A stretch of 7,718 nt of DNA, taken from the NCBI GenBank assembly GCA_947494085.1, contig CANLTP010000039.1:1-7718 (forward strand), written 5' to 3'. Below, in pieces: positions 1 to 5,853 of the stretch. The notes under the pieces were generated by a model. That model worked only from the letters and a program-made list of their open reading frames with translations, did no database searches and was not told the origin of the DNA. A program made the translations under genes and the position numbers. Source of the stretch: Actinomycetota bacterium. Its GTDB lineage: Bacteria > Actinomycetota > Actinomycetes > Nanopelagicales > Nanopelagicaceae. Positions within the stretch are counted from its first letter, which is position 1. Every line of letters begins with the position of its first letter.

Positions 1-237
1 TTGCTGTACTTGTTCACCGCTTGGCCATTCTGGCGTTCCTTTTGGATATCGATAATCACTCAACGCATATGTGCTGCGAACATTCTGAGTTCCAAGACCT
101 GGGTATCTGCGTGAAGCAGACCAAACACCACCAACATCAGATTCTTTCTCAAAGATATGAACTTCATGGCCGAATTCTGCTAAAACTTTCGCCGACGAGA
201 TTCCGGCAAAACCGGCTCCTACGATTCCAATTTTCAT
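1..237 (-). CDS. Flavin-containing monooxygenase-like protein, N-terminal part (runs off left edge)
   Basis: Reading the minus strand from the ATG at 237 gives 79 uninterrupted codons to the window edge, so the C-terminus is missing. The protein begins MKIGIVGAGFAGISSAKVLA, a beta-strand followed by the GxGxxG dinucleotide-binding turn (GAGFAG, residues 7-12). An acidic residue after the second strand (FEKE) should contact the FAD ribose, and a GGVW motif follows near residue 37. The next stretch, YPGLGTQNVRSTYALSDYRYP, matches the 'YPG...N...Y.fSDfpyP' pattern of class B flavoprotein monooxygenases (FMO and Baeyer-Villiger types), which use FAD and NADPH to oxygenate small substrates. The substrate cannot be told from this fragment. 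It follows the carotenoid genes on the same strand after a gap of about 114 bases, so it may have its own promoter. A different FAD-dependent oxidoreductase remains possible because the NADPH site and the rest of the fold lie outside the window. Confidence 0.8.
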   Translation of the reverse strand, partial: MKIGIVGAGFAGISSAKVLAEFGHEVHIFEKESDVGGVWSASRRYPGLGTQNVRSTYALSDYRYPKGTPEWPSGEQVQQ

Positions 238-316
238 CCAATAAACCCCAATCTCCCCAGCAACGCCGGGATCATTAGTAAGTGAGATTAGGAATTAACT
301 GATGAATTACTTATCC

Positions 317-348
317 AGAGCGCGCGAGGGATATCCAATTCACGCTCT
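317..348 (-). other. Possible stem-loop between the carotenoid operon and the downstream monooxygenase gene
   Basis: On the minus strand, just after the desaturase stop codon, an arm AGAGCGTG can pair with CGCGCTCT (eight pairs, one of them T-G) around a loop of about 16 bases that itself contains the palindrome GGATATCC. No T-run follows, so this is not a standard intrinsic terminator. It could attenuate transcription, stabilise the 3' end of the operon mRNA, or be chance. The rest of the 238-351 gap shows no clear promoter, RNA gene or small ORF. Confidence 0.25.
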
Positions 349-351
349 CCT

Positions 352-1848
352 TTATTTTGGGCCGATGGCTTCAGCCACAATTTCTGCGCTGATACCAACA
401 AGTGGAAGTCCACCCCCAGGATGGGCTGAGCCACCAACACAATACAAGTTCTTTAGGGGAGAAGTATTTTTAGCCCGCATAAAAGCTGAGCGCGCGCCGT
501 TGCTTGAAGTTCCATAAATAGATCCACCTGGTGCACCAACGCTATTTTCTAAGTCGGCAGGTGTCTCAAACTCCATAACTTCTAAACGTTCGGAAACTCG
601 CAAACCAAGTTGATCTAACTTTGCAATTATCTTTGCAACATAAAGTGAAGAACCCTTGTTCCAATCCCAACCAGAACCTGGTTCATGTCTTGGTGCGTTA
701 ATTAGAATTGACCAAGCTTCTAGATTCTCGCCCTTAACCATCTTTGGATCAGCCGGCACGCAAATATAAATAGTTGGATCATTCACGGGGTTCTTCTTCT
801 CAAAGATGTCATCAAATTCGGCATCGTAATCCTCGGGAAAGTAGATTGAATGATGAGGCATTTTTGGAGCTGGTCCAGATAATTTGTTGTTGTTAAGCCC
901 AAGCAGAAGTGAGAAACCAGCTAGTGATTTTGTGGACCCAGCGAGTTTCTTTCGCTCTGATTTAACTACTTGCAAATCAGCAGAGAGCAATTTGTTATAA
1001 ACGATTTCGGCATCAGCATTAGCAACTACGAAATCTGCTCTATGGGTTTGATTTCCCACAGTTACCCCAGTTGCTATTTTAGAATCATGCTCAATCTTTG
1101 TTACTGGTGAATTAAGTTCGAACTTAACGCCTAATTCGCGGCAACGAGTTTCAAGGGCAACTGCAAGCTGGCCAATTCCGCCTTTTATATGCCAGGCGCC
1201 AAAAGAAGATTCAACGAAAGCGATTGTTAGTAAAACTGCTGGGACTTTGCGTGGATCAGATCCCGAGTATGTGGCATATCGATCAACTATCTTCGATAGG
1301 TATGGGTTCTTTGTGTATTGGCCTGTTAATTTTCTAAGCGATAACAGCGGAGCAATAACTCGTAGGTCTGCTAAGAGCCCCTTTTTGGCAATCAAACTTC
1401 CAATTGATTTTAATTCGGATTCAACAAATGGAGTTCTAGATGCGTCCCACATATGTTCAGCGCGTTGCATCAAGTTATGCCATTCATCGCCCGCTGCTTT
1501 TCCTAAAACTGATTCGATTGAGTCGCAAATTCCTTTAAGTGAAAGATTTGGGAAAGTTATCTTTGTCTTGTCAGCAAAGTTGTATTCAAATGCAGGGTCG
1601 ACAGGTTCAATTTCCAGTATGTGTTCAATGCGTTTCCCGGTCTTTAAAAAGAGATCTCGGTATACGGCTGGCAAGGTTAGAAGGGAAGGCCCGGTATCAA
1701 ATGCATAATCACCGATCCATTTTGTGCGGCATTTACCACCCGTGCGATCACTGCTTTCAAAGATTGTTACATCATGTCCGGTCTTGGCCAACCTTGCAGC
1801 AGCAGCCATGCCACCGATTCCAGCACCAATAACAATTACTTTCGACAT
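352..1848 (-). CDS. Carotenoid desaturase of the CrtI/CrtD family (possibly a hydroxycarotenoid 3,4-desaturase)
   Basis: The 498-residue length is normal for bacterial phytoene desaturase relatives. The N-terminus has the FAD-binding GxGxxG turn (VIGAGIGGMAAAARLA, residues 6-21) with ribose-binding Glu31, then GGK at 37-39 and the family's DTGPSLLTLP (51-60). The C-terminus carries the second FAD-binding signature, CVGGSAHPGGGLPLVGISA (470-488). Family members remove hydrogens from carotenoid chains, acting at the membrane with FAD. The 'GGSxHPGGGxP' form and the CruF/CrtA/CruG neighbours suggest a CrtD-like 3,4-desaturase acting on 1-hydroxy carotenoids, but a CrtI phytoene desaturase cannot be excluded, because no other crtI and no crtB or crtE is visible here. 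It starts three bases after the glycosyltransferase stop, as the last gene of the operon. The upstream GAGGGCGGG stretch, inside the previous gene, may serve as a purine-rich ribosome site. Confidence 0.92.
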   Translation of the reverse strand: MSKVIVIGAGIGGMAAAARLAKTGHDVTIFESSDRTGGKCRTKWIGDYAFDTGPSLLTLPAVYRDLFLKTGKRIEHILEIEPVDPAFEYNFADKTKITFPNLSLKGICDSIESVLGKAAGDEWHNLMQRAEHMWDASRTPFVESELKSIGSLIAKKGLLADLRVIAPLLSLRKLTGQYTKNPYLSKIVDRYATYSGSDPRKVPAVLLTIAFVESSFGAWHIKGGIGQLAVALETRCRELGVKFELNSPVTKIEHDSKIATGVTVGNQTHRADFVVANADAEIVYNKLLSADLQVVKSERKKLAGSTKSLAGFSLLLGLNNNKLSGPAPKMPHHSIYFPEDYDAEFDDIFEKKNPVNDPTIYICVPADPKMVKGENLEAWSILINAPRHEPGSGWDWNKGSSLYVAKIIAKLDQLGLRVSERLEVMEFETPADLENSVGAPGGSIYGTSSNGARSAFMRAKNTSPLKNLYCVGGSAHPGGGLPLVGISAEIVAEAIGPK

Positions 1849-1851
1849 TTA

Positions 1852-2895
1852 TTAGATCGCCCGCCCTCGCCATTGCAAGGTTCCACGAGATTTGCGAATC
1901 GAAGATAGAACAATCAAATAAAGCAAAATCAGAATTGCTATTGGATGTAAGAAGGCATAGGCCGGATTAGATCTAGTTTTGATTGCGGCTAGAACACGTG
2001 AAAGAAAAATAAATGAAGCAGGTGCACCTATTCCTAAGTATGGCGATACCCCAGTGAAATAGAGAAGAAAGATTGCTATCAGAGTTCCAAATTGACCACC
2101 GAAAGCTTTCCAAAGTGATTTGGTATAGCCATCGATTAACTGCGAATTACTTTTATACATCCGACAACTTGCAACCGAACTTGCCTCTGCAACTCCGCCT
2201 TTGAATCCATGACTAATTAAAAGTCGGGCAAGTTCCAGGTCATCTAACACTTCACCTGGAATCGCAGAATGTCCACCAGATTTCTCGTAAGCACTTCGCT
2301 TAACTATGAAGAACTGACCGTTTGCAATAGTCATTGAACGATTTGGAAACTTCTCTGCAATACGGAGTGGAACACTTGCAAGCCAGGACCATTGGAGAAG
2401 AGGCTGAATCAACTTCTCAAGAAATGAACCAGCAATCTGTTTTGGATATGGTGAAATGAAATCCCAGCCAAACTTATTCATCTTTGTTATGGCAGATGCG
2501 ATTGCATAAGGATGAAGACGAACATCGGCATCGATAAACACTAAATACTTTCCAGATCCACTCTGTGCAAGATTGTGACAGGCCCAAACTTTGCCGAGCC
2601 AGCCAGCGGGAGGCTCTGTTCCGGTTAACTTTTCAACTTTGAATTCGCTAATTAGCCGAGCTGTTGAATCAGTTGACCCATCATCTAGAACAAAAACTCG
2701 GCTTGAATCTAGTAACTCACTGTTCATTACAGATTTAAGGCAACCTTCGACATTTTCTTCTTCATTGCGCATTGGGATCAAAACATCAATAGTTTCACTA
2801 ACGCTTGTGGCGCCTTTCAATCCAACGACCCGCATATTAACTACATTCACGACGGTAATGATTAGCGCGATCGCGCAGAGCCAGAATTCAATCAT
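1852..2895 (-). CDS. cruG: Membrane-associated family 2 glycosyltransferase, CruG-like (carotenoid glycosyltransferase)
   Basis: The 347 residues form a GT2 domain flanked by membrane segments. An N-terminal helix (about 3-22) is followed by the nucleotide-sugar fold: VLIPMRNEEENVEGCL (38-53), VLDDGSTDST (69-78) and the metal-binding DxD in FIDADV (120-125). ANGQFFIVKR (191-200) and DDLELA (218-223), a likely catalytic-base region, come next. Two or more C-terminal helices follow (about 268-284 and 315-333). The end, GTLQWRGR (338-345), fits the CruG/HpnB-like branch of GT2. In cyanobacteria CruG adds a sugar to the 2'-hydroxyl of myxol-type carotenoids and is found with CruF. Here the start codon directly follows the stop of the CruF-like gene (TAAATG) and the desaturase follows three bases later, so the role is assigned largely from context. 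The sugar donor is unknown. A hopanoid or lipid glycosyltransferase is the main alternative. Confidence 0.85.
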   Translation of the reverse strand: MIEFWLCAIALIITVVNVVNMRVVGLKGATSVSETIDVLIPMRNEEENVEGCLKSVMNSELLDSSRVFVLDDGSTDSTARLISEFKVEKLTGTEPPAGWLGKVWACHNLAQSGSGKYLVFIDADVRLHPYAIASAITKMNKFGWDFISPYPKQIAGSFLEKLIQPLLQWSWLASVPLRIAEKFPNRSMTIANGQFFIVKRSAYEKSGGHSAIPGEVLDDLELARLLISHGFKGGVAEASSVASCRMYKSNSQLIDGYTKSLWKAFGGQFGTLIAIFLLYFTGVSPYLGIGAPASFIFLSRVLAAIKTRSNPAYAFLHPIAILILLYLIVLSSIRKSRGTLQWRGRAI

Positions 2896-3711
2896 TTACT
2901 TAAGTAAGTCAGGCTTGCCAAAAGAGATTACAAAGAGATATGGCGTAATCCAAATTGCGAATGCTAGGCCGGCAAAGATCGCAACTCCAGGACGATCGAA
3001 GAAGAAGAGATTTCCAACAACGTAAGAGAAGAGAGTCCATGCTAAAAACAAATCTGGAATAGTTGAATTTACTCCGACTTTGCGTCGCTCTTTTGGCAAT
3101 ATTAAATTCAAAAGTGCCATCAGACCCATTCCCGCAAACAACCAACCAGCTGTATTTGAAAGTGGAATCTCTGGTTGGAATGGAACATGTGGTCCGACTA
3201 CTTCCCACTCCCACTTACCAACTGCGACCATTTGCGGATCCAAGAAGAGATCCCAAACCATTAGGCCAGCGCCGCCATATAAAAATGCCCAACTAGGAAT
3301 AGTTTTTCTGGCAGCTATTAAAACTGGATGCGCCATCATTATCCAAGCCAGCGGAACAATCATTGGAACGCCCGCAATTTTAAATCCAAGAGAATCATCG
3401 TAGGCATAAGTTCCAAAGGGCCAGCCAGTTTTGCTTCCCAAAATTTCGACCAATAGCGAGAAGATAAATGTTGTGCTCCCAAAAAGTGCAAAGTATTTAA
3501 ATCCGTATGATAAAAAAGAATGAACAAGCATCAAGAGGGCACCCGAAATAACAAAGAAGATCGTTACATAGCGCAGCGCATCTCCTGAAACGAGGGGATA
3601 GGCAATCTGAAATGAAATTGTGAAAGCAAAAAGAAGGATCAAGCCCATACTCTGATTCGCGGAAATTCCACGGCGCCGATTATTTCTCGGACGGTATTGG
3701 CGAATCGACAT
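2896..3711 (-). CDS. cruF: CruF-like carotenoid 1,2-hydratase (carotenoid biosynthesis membrane protein)
   Basis: This 271-residue protein has a basic cytoplasmic N-terminus (RPRNNRRR) and roughly seven or eight membrane helices. It shows the conserved blocks of the CruF/DUF422 family: EILGSKTGWPFGTYAY (89-104), GVPMIVPLAW (114-123), WDLFLDPQM (153-161) and IPLSNTAGW (182-190). Acidic residues in these blocks (Glu89, Asp154, Asp158) are candidates for the proton chemistry. Family members add water across the C1,C2 double bond of an acyclic psi end group, giving a 1-hydroxy carotenoid, as gamma-carotene 1'-hydroxylase does in cyanobacteria and as bacterioruberin enzymes do in haloarchaea. It lies 24 bases after the CrtA-like gene and abuts the glycosyltransferase start, so the three are very probably cotranscribed. 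An AAGG lies 12 bases before the ATG, a loose ribosome site. The family call is firm; the exact substrate is inferred. Confidence 0.92.
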   Translation of the reverse strand: MSIRQYRPRNNRRRGISANQSMGLILLFAFTISFQIAYPLVSGDALRYVTIFFVISGALLMLVHSFLSYGFKYFALFGSTTFIFSLLVEILGSKTGWPFGTYAYDDSLGFKIAGVPMIVPLAWIMMAHPVLIAARKTIPSWAFLYGGAGLMVWDLFLDPQMVAVGKWEWEVVGPHVPFQPEIPLSNTAGWLFAGMGLMALLNLILPKERRKVGVNSTIPDLFLAWTLFSYVVGNLFFFDRPGVAIFAGLAFAIWITPYLFVISFGKPDLLK

Positions 3712-3735
3712 AGGCTAATTCTGCCTTAAGTCTGG

Positions 3736-4398
3736 CTAGAAGCCACCATGTTCTTCGATGATGGCAAAGCGTGCGAAGAGTTCTTCGGCATACCAATCTA
3801 GATCTTTGGTTGCTTGGATCGCTGCAATATGCGCAGGTCCTTGATATGCAAAAGTTCTAAGCGCCGCCCCAGATTCCCATCTGGAAAAAGTGCCCTGAAG
3901 TCCAATAGGTGCTTCGCCAATTCCAATCGCACTAAGCAACCCCGGTGACGATTTCAAACTTACGGTAACTGGCGGAACTGCGTGCCAAAACTTAGAGTTC
4001 ATCGACCACTTGATTCGAGCACGAGTAATTGCAGCTACCGGTCCTTGCCAATTAGAAATCTGATTTTCGCTAAATGGTTCGCGCTTTGACCACATTCCAT
4101 GCGATGCAATTGGCTGCAAGACTGCTCGATATTCTGCTGTGGAAATTTTTCGCCAACTTGATATCAGGGTTGATGAGTCAAAAGAATCTACTTCGCTTGC
4201 ATCAATTACTACTAAGAGCCCCCAACGTTTGGCATCAGCATCTTTTGGCGTAAAAGTTTCACCTTTGCCAGAACCTAATGACTTGAAGAAAGTTACTTTC
4301 TTATTTCGTTTAAGGGTTATTCGATCGAGCGCCATATGCAGTATCGCAACGGGCAGAGAACGCAAGTTGATCTTCCAGAAATAAACTAAAACAATCAT
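3736..4398 (-). CDS. crtA: CrtA-like spheroidene monooxygenase-family protein (carotenoid C2 oxygenase)
   Basis: The 220 residues resemble CrtA in several ordered blocks: FFKSLGSGKGETFTP (37-51), WGLLVVID (59-66), PVAAITRARI (120-129), FWHAVPP (138-143 region), IGIGEAPIGLQGTFSRWES (158-176) and WYAEELFARF (202-211). In purple bacteria CrtA is an oxygen-dependent, probably haem-binding enzyme that oxidises C2 of acyclic carotenoids such as spheroidene, first to a hydroxyl and then to a ketone. Several His residues (21, 100, 139, 190) could be metal or haem ligands, but which one serves is not evident. The start codon overlaps the preceding YbaK-like stop by one base (TAATG), with no Shine-Dalgarno, so translation is probably coupled. 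Its position before cruF, cruG and the desaturase supports a role in modifying the same carotenoid end group. The product may be keto- or hydroxy-substituted at C2; that detail is inference. Confidence 0.82.
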   Translation of the reverse strand: MIVLVYFWKINLRSLPVAILHMALDRITLKRNKKVTFFKSLGSGKGETFTPKDADAKRWGLLVVIDASEVDSFDSSTLISSWRKISTAEYRAVLQPIASHGMWSKREPFSENQISNWQGPVAAITRARIKWSMNSKFWHAVPPVTVSLKSSPGLLSAIGIGEAPIGLQGTFSRWESGAALRTFAYQGPAHIAAIQATKDLDWYAEELFARFAIIEEHGGF

Positions 4399-4886
4399 TA
4401 ATCAGCACCAACAACCATTGGTTTAGCGCCAGTGCATTTAATAAGTTCGGCATAAGTTGTTGGATAAACTGAATGCGGATGGCCAGCGGCAGCCCAGACA
4501 ACTTCATAATCGTTTAGCGCTTCATCAATCAAAATAGTTGCAGGATTTACCCAGCCAACAGGGGATACGCCACCAATTGAAAAGCCTGATTTCTCTTTAA
4601 CGTAATCAGCATCTACCCGATGCAATTTAGCAATACCCAACTTTTCAGCGACCAACTTGGTATCAACGCGATGTCGCCCACTTGTGATTACGAGCAATGG
4701 GGATTCGTCATCTAGTTTGAAGACAATTGATGACGCCACTTGGCCAACCAAGATACCGAGAGCATCTGCAGCCTCTTGGGCAGTGCGGGCGCTGTCAGTG
4801 AGAACATGGACTTCACCGTTAACGCCAAGTTCCTTTAATTTCGCAGAGACTCGCTGAACTGAAGGATTTTGGAGAACGTTTTCCAT
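4398..4886 (-). CDS. YbaK/EbsC-family aminoacyl-tRNA deacylase
   Basis: At 162 residues the protein has the usual length of a stand-alone YbaK/ProX editing domain. Conserved features are the lysine in SSIVFK (Lys57), matching the essential lysine of YbaK. Also present are TSGRHRVDTKLVAEKLG (68-84), the GFSIGGVSPVG loop (101-111) and the AAGHPHSVY segment (133-141). Family members act in the cytosol and hydrolyse mischarged tRNAs, typically Cys-tRNA(Pro) for YbaK or Ala-tRNA(Pro) for ProX; the exact specificity cannot be read here. It leads the carotenoid run, overlapping the crtA start by one base, which is odd for a housekeeping enzyme and may simply reflect genome compaction. The arsC stop lies 19 bases upstream. 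A TAAAGT hexamer six bases before the ATG suggests that a leaderless transcript can start here. Confidence 0.9.
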   Translation of the reverse strand: MENVLQNPSVQRVSAKLKELGVNGEVHVLTDSARTAQEAADALGILVGQVASSIVFKLDDESPLLVITSGRHRVDTKLVAEKLGIAKLHRVDADYVKEKSGFSIGGVSPVGWVNPATILIDEALNDYEVVWAAAGHPHSVYPTTYAELIKCTGAKPMVVGAD

Positions 4887-4892
4887 AGCCTT

Positions 4893-4898
4893 ACTTTA
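4893..4898 (-). promoter_or_regulatory. Candidate -10 element for a leaderless ybaK-carotenoid operon transcript
   Basis: On the minus strand TAAAGT is followed by exactly six bases (AAGGCT) and then the ybaK ATG, so transcription starting about seven bases past the hexamer would begin at the start codon. It lies in the 19-base gap after arsC. No TTGACA-like -35 is visible. The AAGG within the spacer is only two bases from the ATG, too close for an ordinary Shine-Dalgarno. If real, the carotenoid operon can be transcribed separately from arsC. Confidence 0.45.
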
Positions 4899-4905
4899 GA
4901 TGAAG

Positions 4906-5295
4906 TTAGATTATTTCTTTGAGTAGATCTTCCACTCGCTTCTTAATTTCATCTCTAATCACACGGACCGGCTCAATTCCTTGCCCAGCTGGATCCTCTA
5001 GAACCCAATCCTCATATCGCTTGCCTGGGAAGAACGGACAAGTATCACCGCAGCCCATTGTTATAACCACATCAGATTGTTGAACGGCTTCGGTTGTAAG
5101 AACTTTAGGAACGTTATTTGCAATATCAATTCCAACTTCAGCCATTGCTTCAACTGCTATTGGATTTATCGAATCTTTTGGCGCAGAACCTGCGGAAAGA
5201 ACTTCAACTTTTCCGCCAGAGAGTGCTGTCATAAATCCGGCGGCCATCTGAGAACGACCAGCGTTGTGAACACAAACAAATAGGACTGAAGGCAT
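4906..5295 (-). CDS. arsC: Arsenate reductase, low-molecular-weight phosphatase (LMWP) type
   Basis: The 129-residue protein begins with the phosphatase-like P-loop CVHNAGRSQ, a C-X5-R motif with nucleophile Cys8 and Arg14. It continues with the actinobacterial ArsC signature MGCGDTCPFFPGKRYEDW (80-97) and the general-acid region EDPAG (Asp101, Pro102). The enzyme reduces arsenate to arsenite in the cytosol. Cys8 would attack arsenate; Cys82 and Cys86 may pass the disulfide on to thioredoxin, although some actinobacterial relatives use mycothiol and mycoredoxin instead. No arsR, arsB or acr3 is present in the window, so arsenite export must be encoded elsewhere. The gene is divergent from the copper-type cluster across a 48-base gap. 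A -10-like TATCAT sits six bases before the ATG and no Shine-Dalgarno is evident. A protein-tyrosine phosphatase role is less likely because of the two extra cysteines. Confidence 0.92.
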   Translation of the reverse strand: MPSVLFVCVHNAGRSQMAAGFMTALSGGKVEVLSAGSAPKDSINPIAVEAMAEVGIDIANNVPKVLTTEAVQQSDVVITMGCGDTCPFFPGKRYEDWVLEDPAGQGIEPVRVIRDEIKKRVEDLLKEII

Positions 5296-5301
5296 GTCGA
5301 A

Positions 5302-5307
5302 ATGATA
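5302..5307 (-). promoter_or_regulatory. Candidate -10 element for leaderless arsC mRNA
   Basis: Read on the minus strand, TATCAT is followed by six bases (TTCGAC) and then the arsC ATG. The spacing places the transcription start at or next to the A of the ATG. No -35 match is obvious at the expected distance (the sequence there is CGAAAG), and no Shine-Dalgarno is present. It lies in the 48-base gap shared with the divergent gene at 5344. Confidence 0.55.
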
Positions 5308-5331
5308 GTAGGGATAGTGGGGTGCTTTCGC

Positions 5332-5337
5332 TAAGAT
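5332..5337 (+). promoter_or_regulatory. Candidate -10 element for leaderless mRNA of the copper-type cluster
   Basis: TAAGAT is followed by six bases (TCCAAA) and then a GTG at 5344. This is the same spacing as for arsC on the other strand, 25 bases away. It supports the GTG over the in-frame ATG at 5371, which also lacks a good Shine-Dalgarno. The two outward-facing promoters share a very short region, so one bound regulator could affect both. Confidence 0.5.
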
Positions 5338-5343
5338 TCCAAA

Positions 5344-5853
5344 GTGATTAAGGGCATATCGATCCCAAGAATGGTTACTAATTCCGCCATTCTCTTCGGG
5401 TTCGCGCTTGTTTCACATGTAATTGCAGGGGGAAGCTTTACCGCCATTAGCCAATTGTTTGCGATGGGGTTTTTAATTGTTTGCATACTGTTAATTTTGG
5501 GTCGCAGTGTTTTATCTGGCCCGCGCCTTGCACTAATTGTTTTGATCGTACAAAGTGCTACTCACTTTGTCTTAGGTGAGATGAGCGGCGGCAGTTTTGC
5601 AATGTCAGCTAGCCACATTTTGGGCGGGCTAATTTCATTTGTATTGCTAACTAGGTCGGATGAGTTCTGGTTTGCACTTCGTAATTTAGTTTTGATTATC
5701 CTTCGCCCATTTACTTTTGTAATTGCGCAATTCAAAGTTCGAGAATTCTTAGTTAGATATCGAGATTTAGAGTGCTGGTGTTCAGCACTTCTAACTTCAA
5801 GCCGTGGTCTACGAGCGCCACCAGCACTTTCAAAAAATGGAATTTTCGCCTGA
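5344..5853 (+). CDS. Multi-pass membrane protein of unknown function from a YcnI/CopC (copper) cluster
   Basis: Starting at GTG 5344 the product is 169 residues, with about four hydrophobic helices (approximately 14-29, 34-52, 61-77 and 90-103) and a further amphipathic or hydrophobic stretch near 109-127. Conserved-looking, potentially metal-binding residues sit near membrane faces: His25 (SHVIAGG), His74 (ATHFVLGEM) and His91 (SASHILGG), together with Met80 and Met87. The C-terminus ends in a basic tail with SSRGLRAPP, resembling the RGPP-type ending of small hypothetical membrane proteins that accompany ycnI and copC in many actinobacteria; I make this link from memory, not from a search. 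A role in copper handling is therefore inferred from position and histidines only. An ATG at 5371 would give a 160-residue form; the TAAGAT spacing favours the GTG. The gene overlaps the following small ORF. Confidence 0.78.
   Translation: MIKGISIPRMVTNSAILFGFALVSHVIAGGSFTAISQLFAMGFLIVCILLILGRSVLSGPRLALIVLIVQSATHFVLGEMSGGSFAMSASHILGGLISFVLLTRSDEFWFALRNLVLIILRPFTFVIAQFKVREFLVRYRDLECWCSALLTSSRGLRAPPALSKNGIFA

Noticed and set aside
21..278. 85-codon open frame on the plus strand at the left edge
   Set aside because: The opposite strand encodes an unmistakable FAD-binding N-terminus (GAGFAG, GGVW, YPG), so this frame is its shadow.
238..351. Searched the largest gap for an intrinsic terminator, promoter, tRNA or small RNA
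   Set aside because: Only a weak stem-loop without a T-run was found (listed separately); no -10 at leaderless spacing and no cloverleaf or convincing small ORF was seen.
1247..1708. 153-codon open frame on the plus strand, antisense to the carotenoid desaturase gene
   Set aside because: It lies wholly within a strongly recognised CrtI-family gene, the translation has no recognisable domain, and it has no promoter or ribosome site of its own. It is a shadow frame.
2896..2907. Perfect 12-base palindrome TTACTTAAGTAA over the CruF-like stop codon, next to the glycosyltransferase start
   Set aside because: It is AT-rich, has no loop for a stable hairpin and is not repeated elsewhere in the window. 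It is more likely a chance result of the K-stop codons than an operator.
2591..3025. 144-codon open frame on the plus strand across the CruG-like and CruF-like genes
   Set aside because: It spans the junction of two well-supported opposite-strand genes and its composition (Ser/Thr/Arg-rich, no domain) is typical of an antisense shadow.
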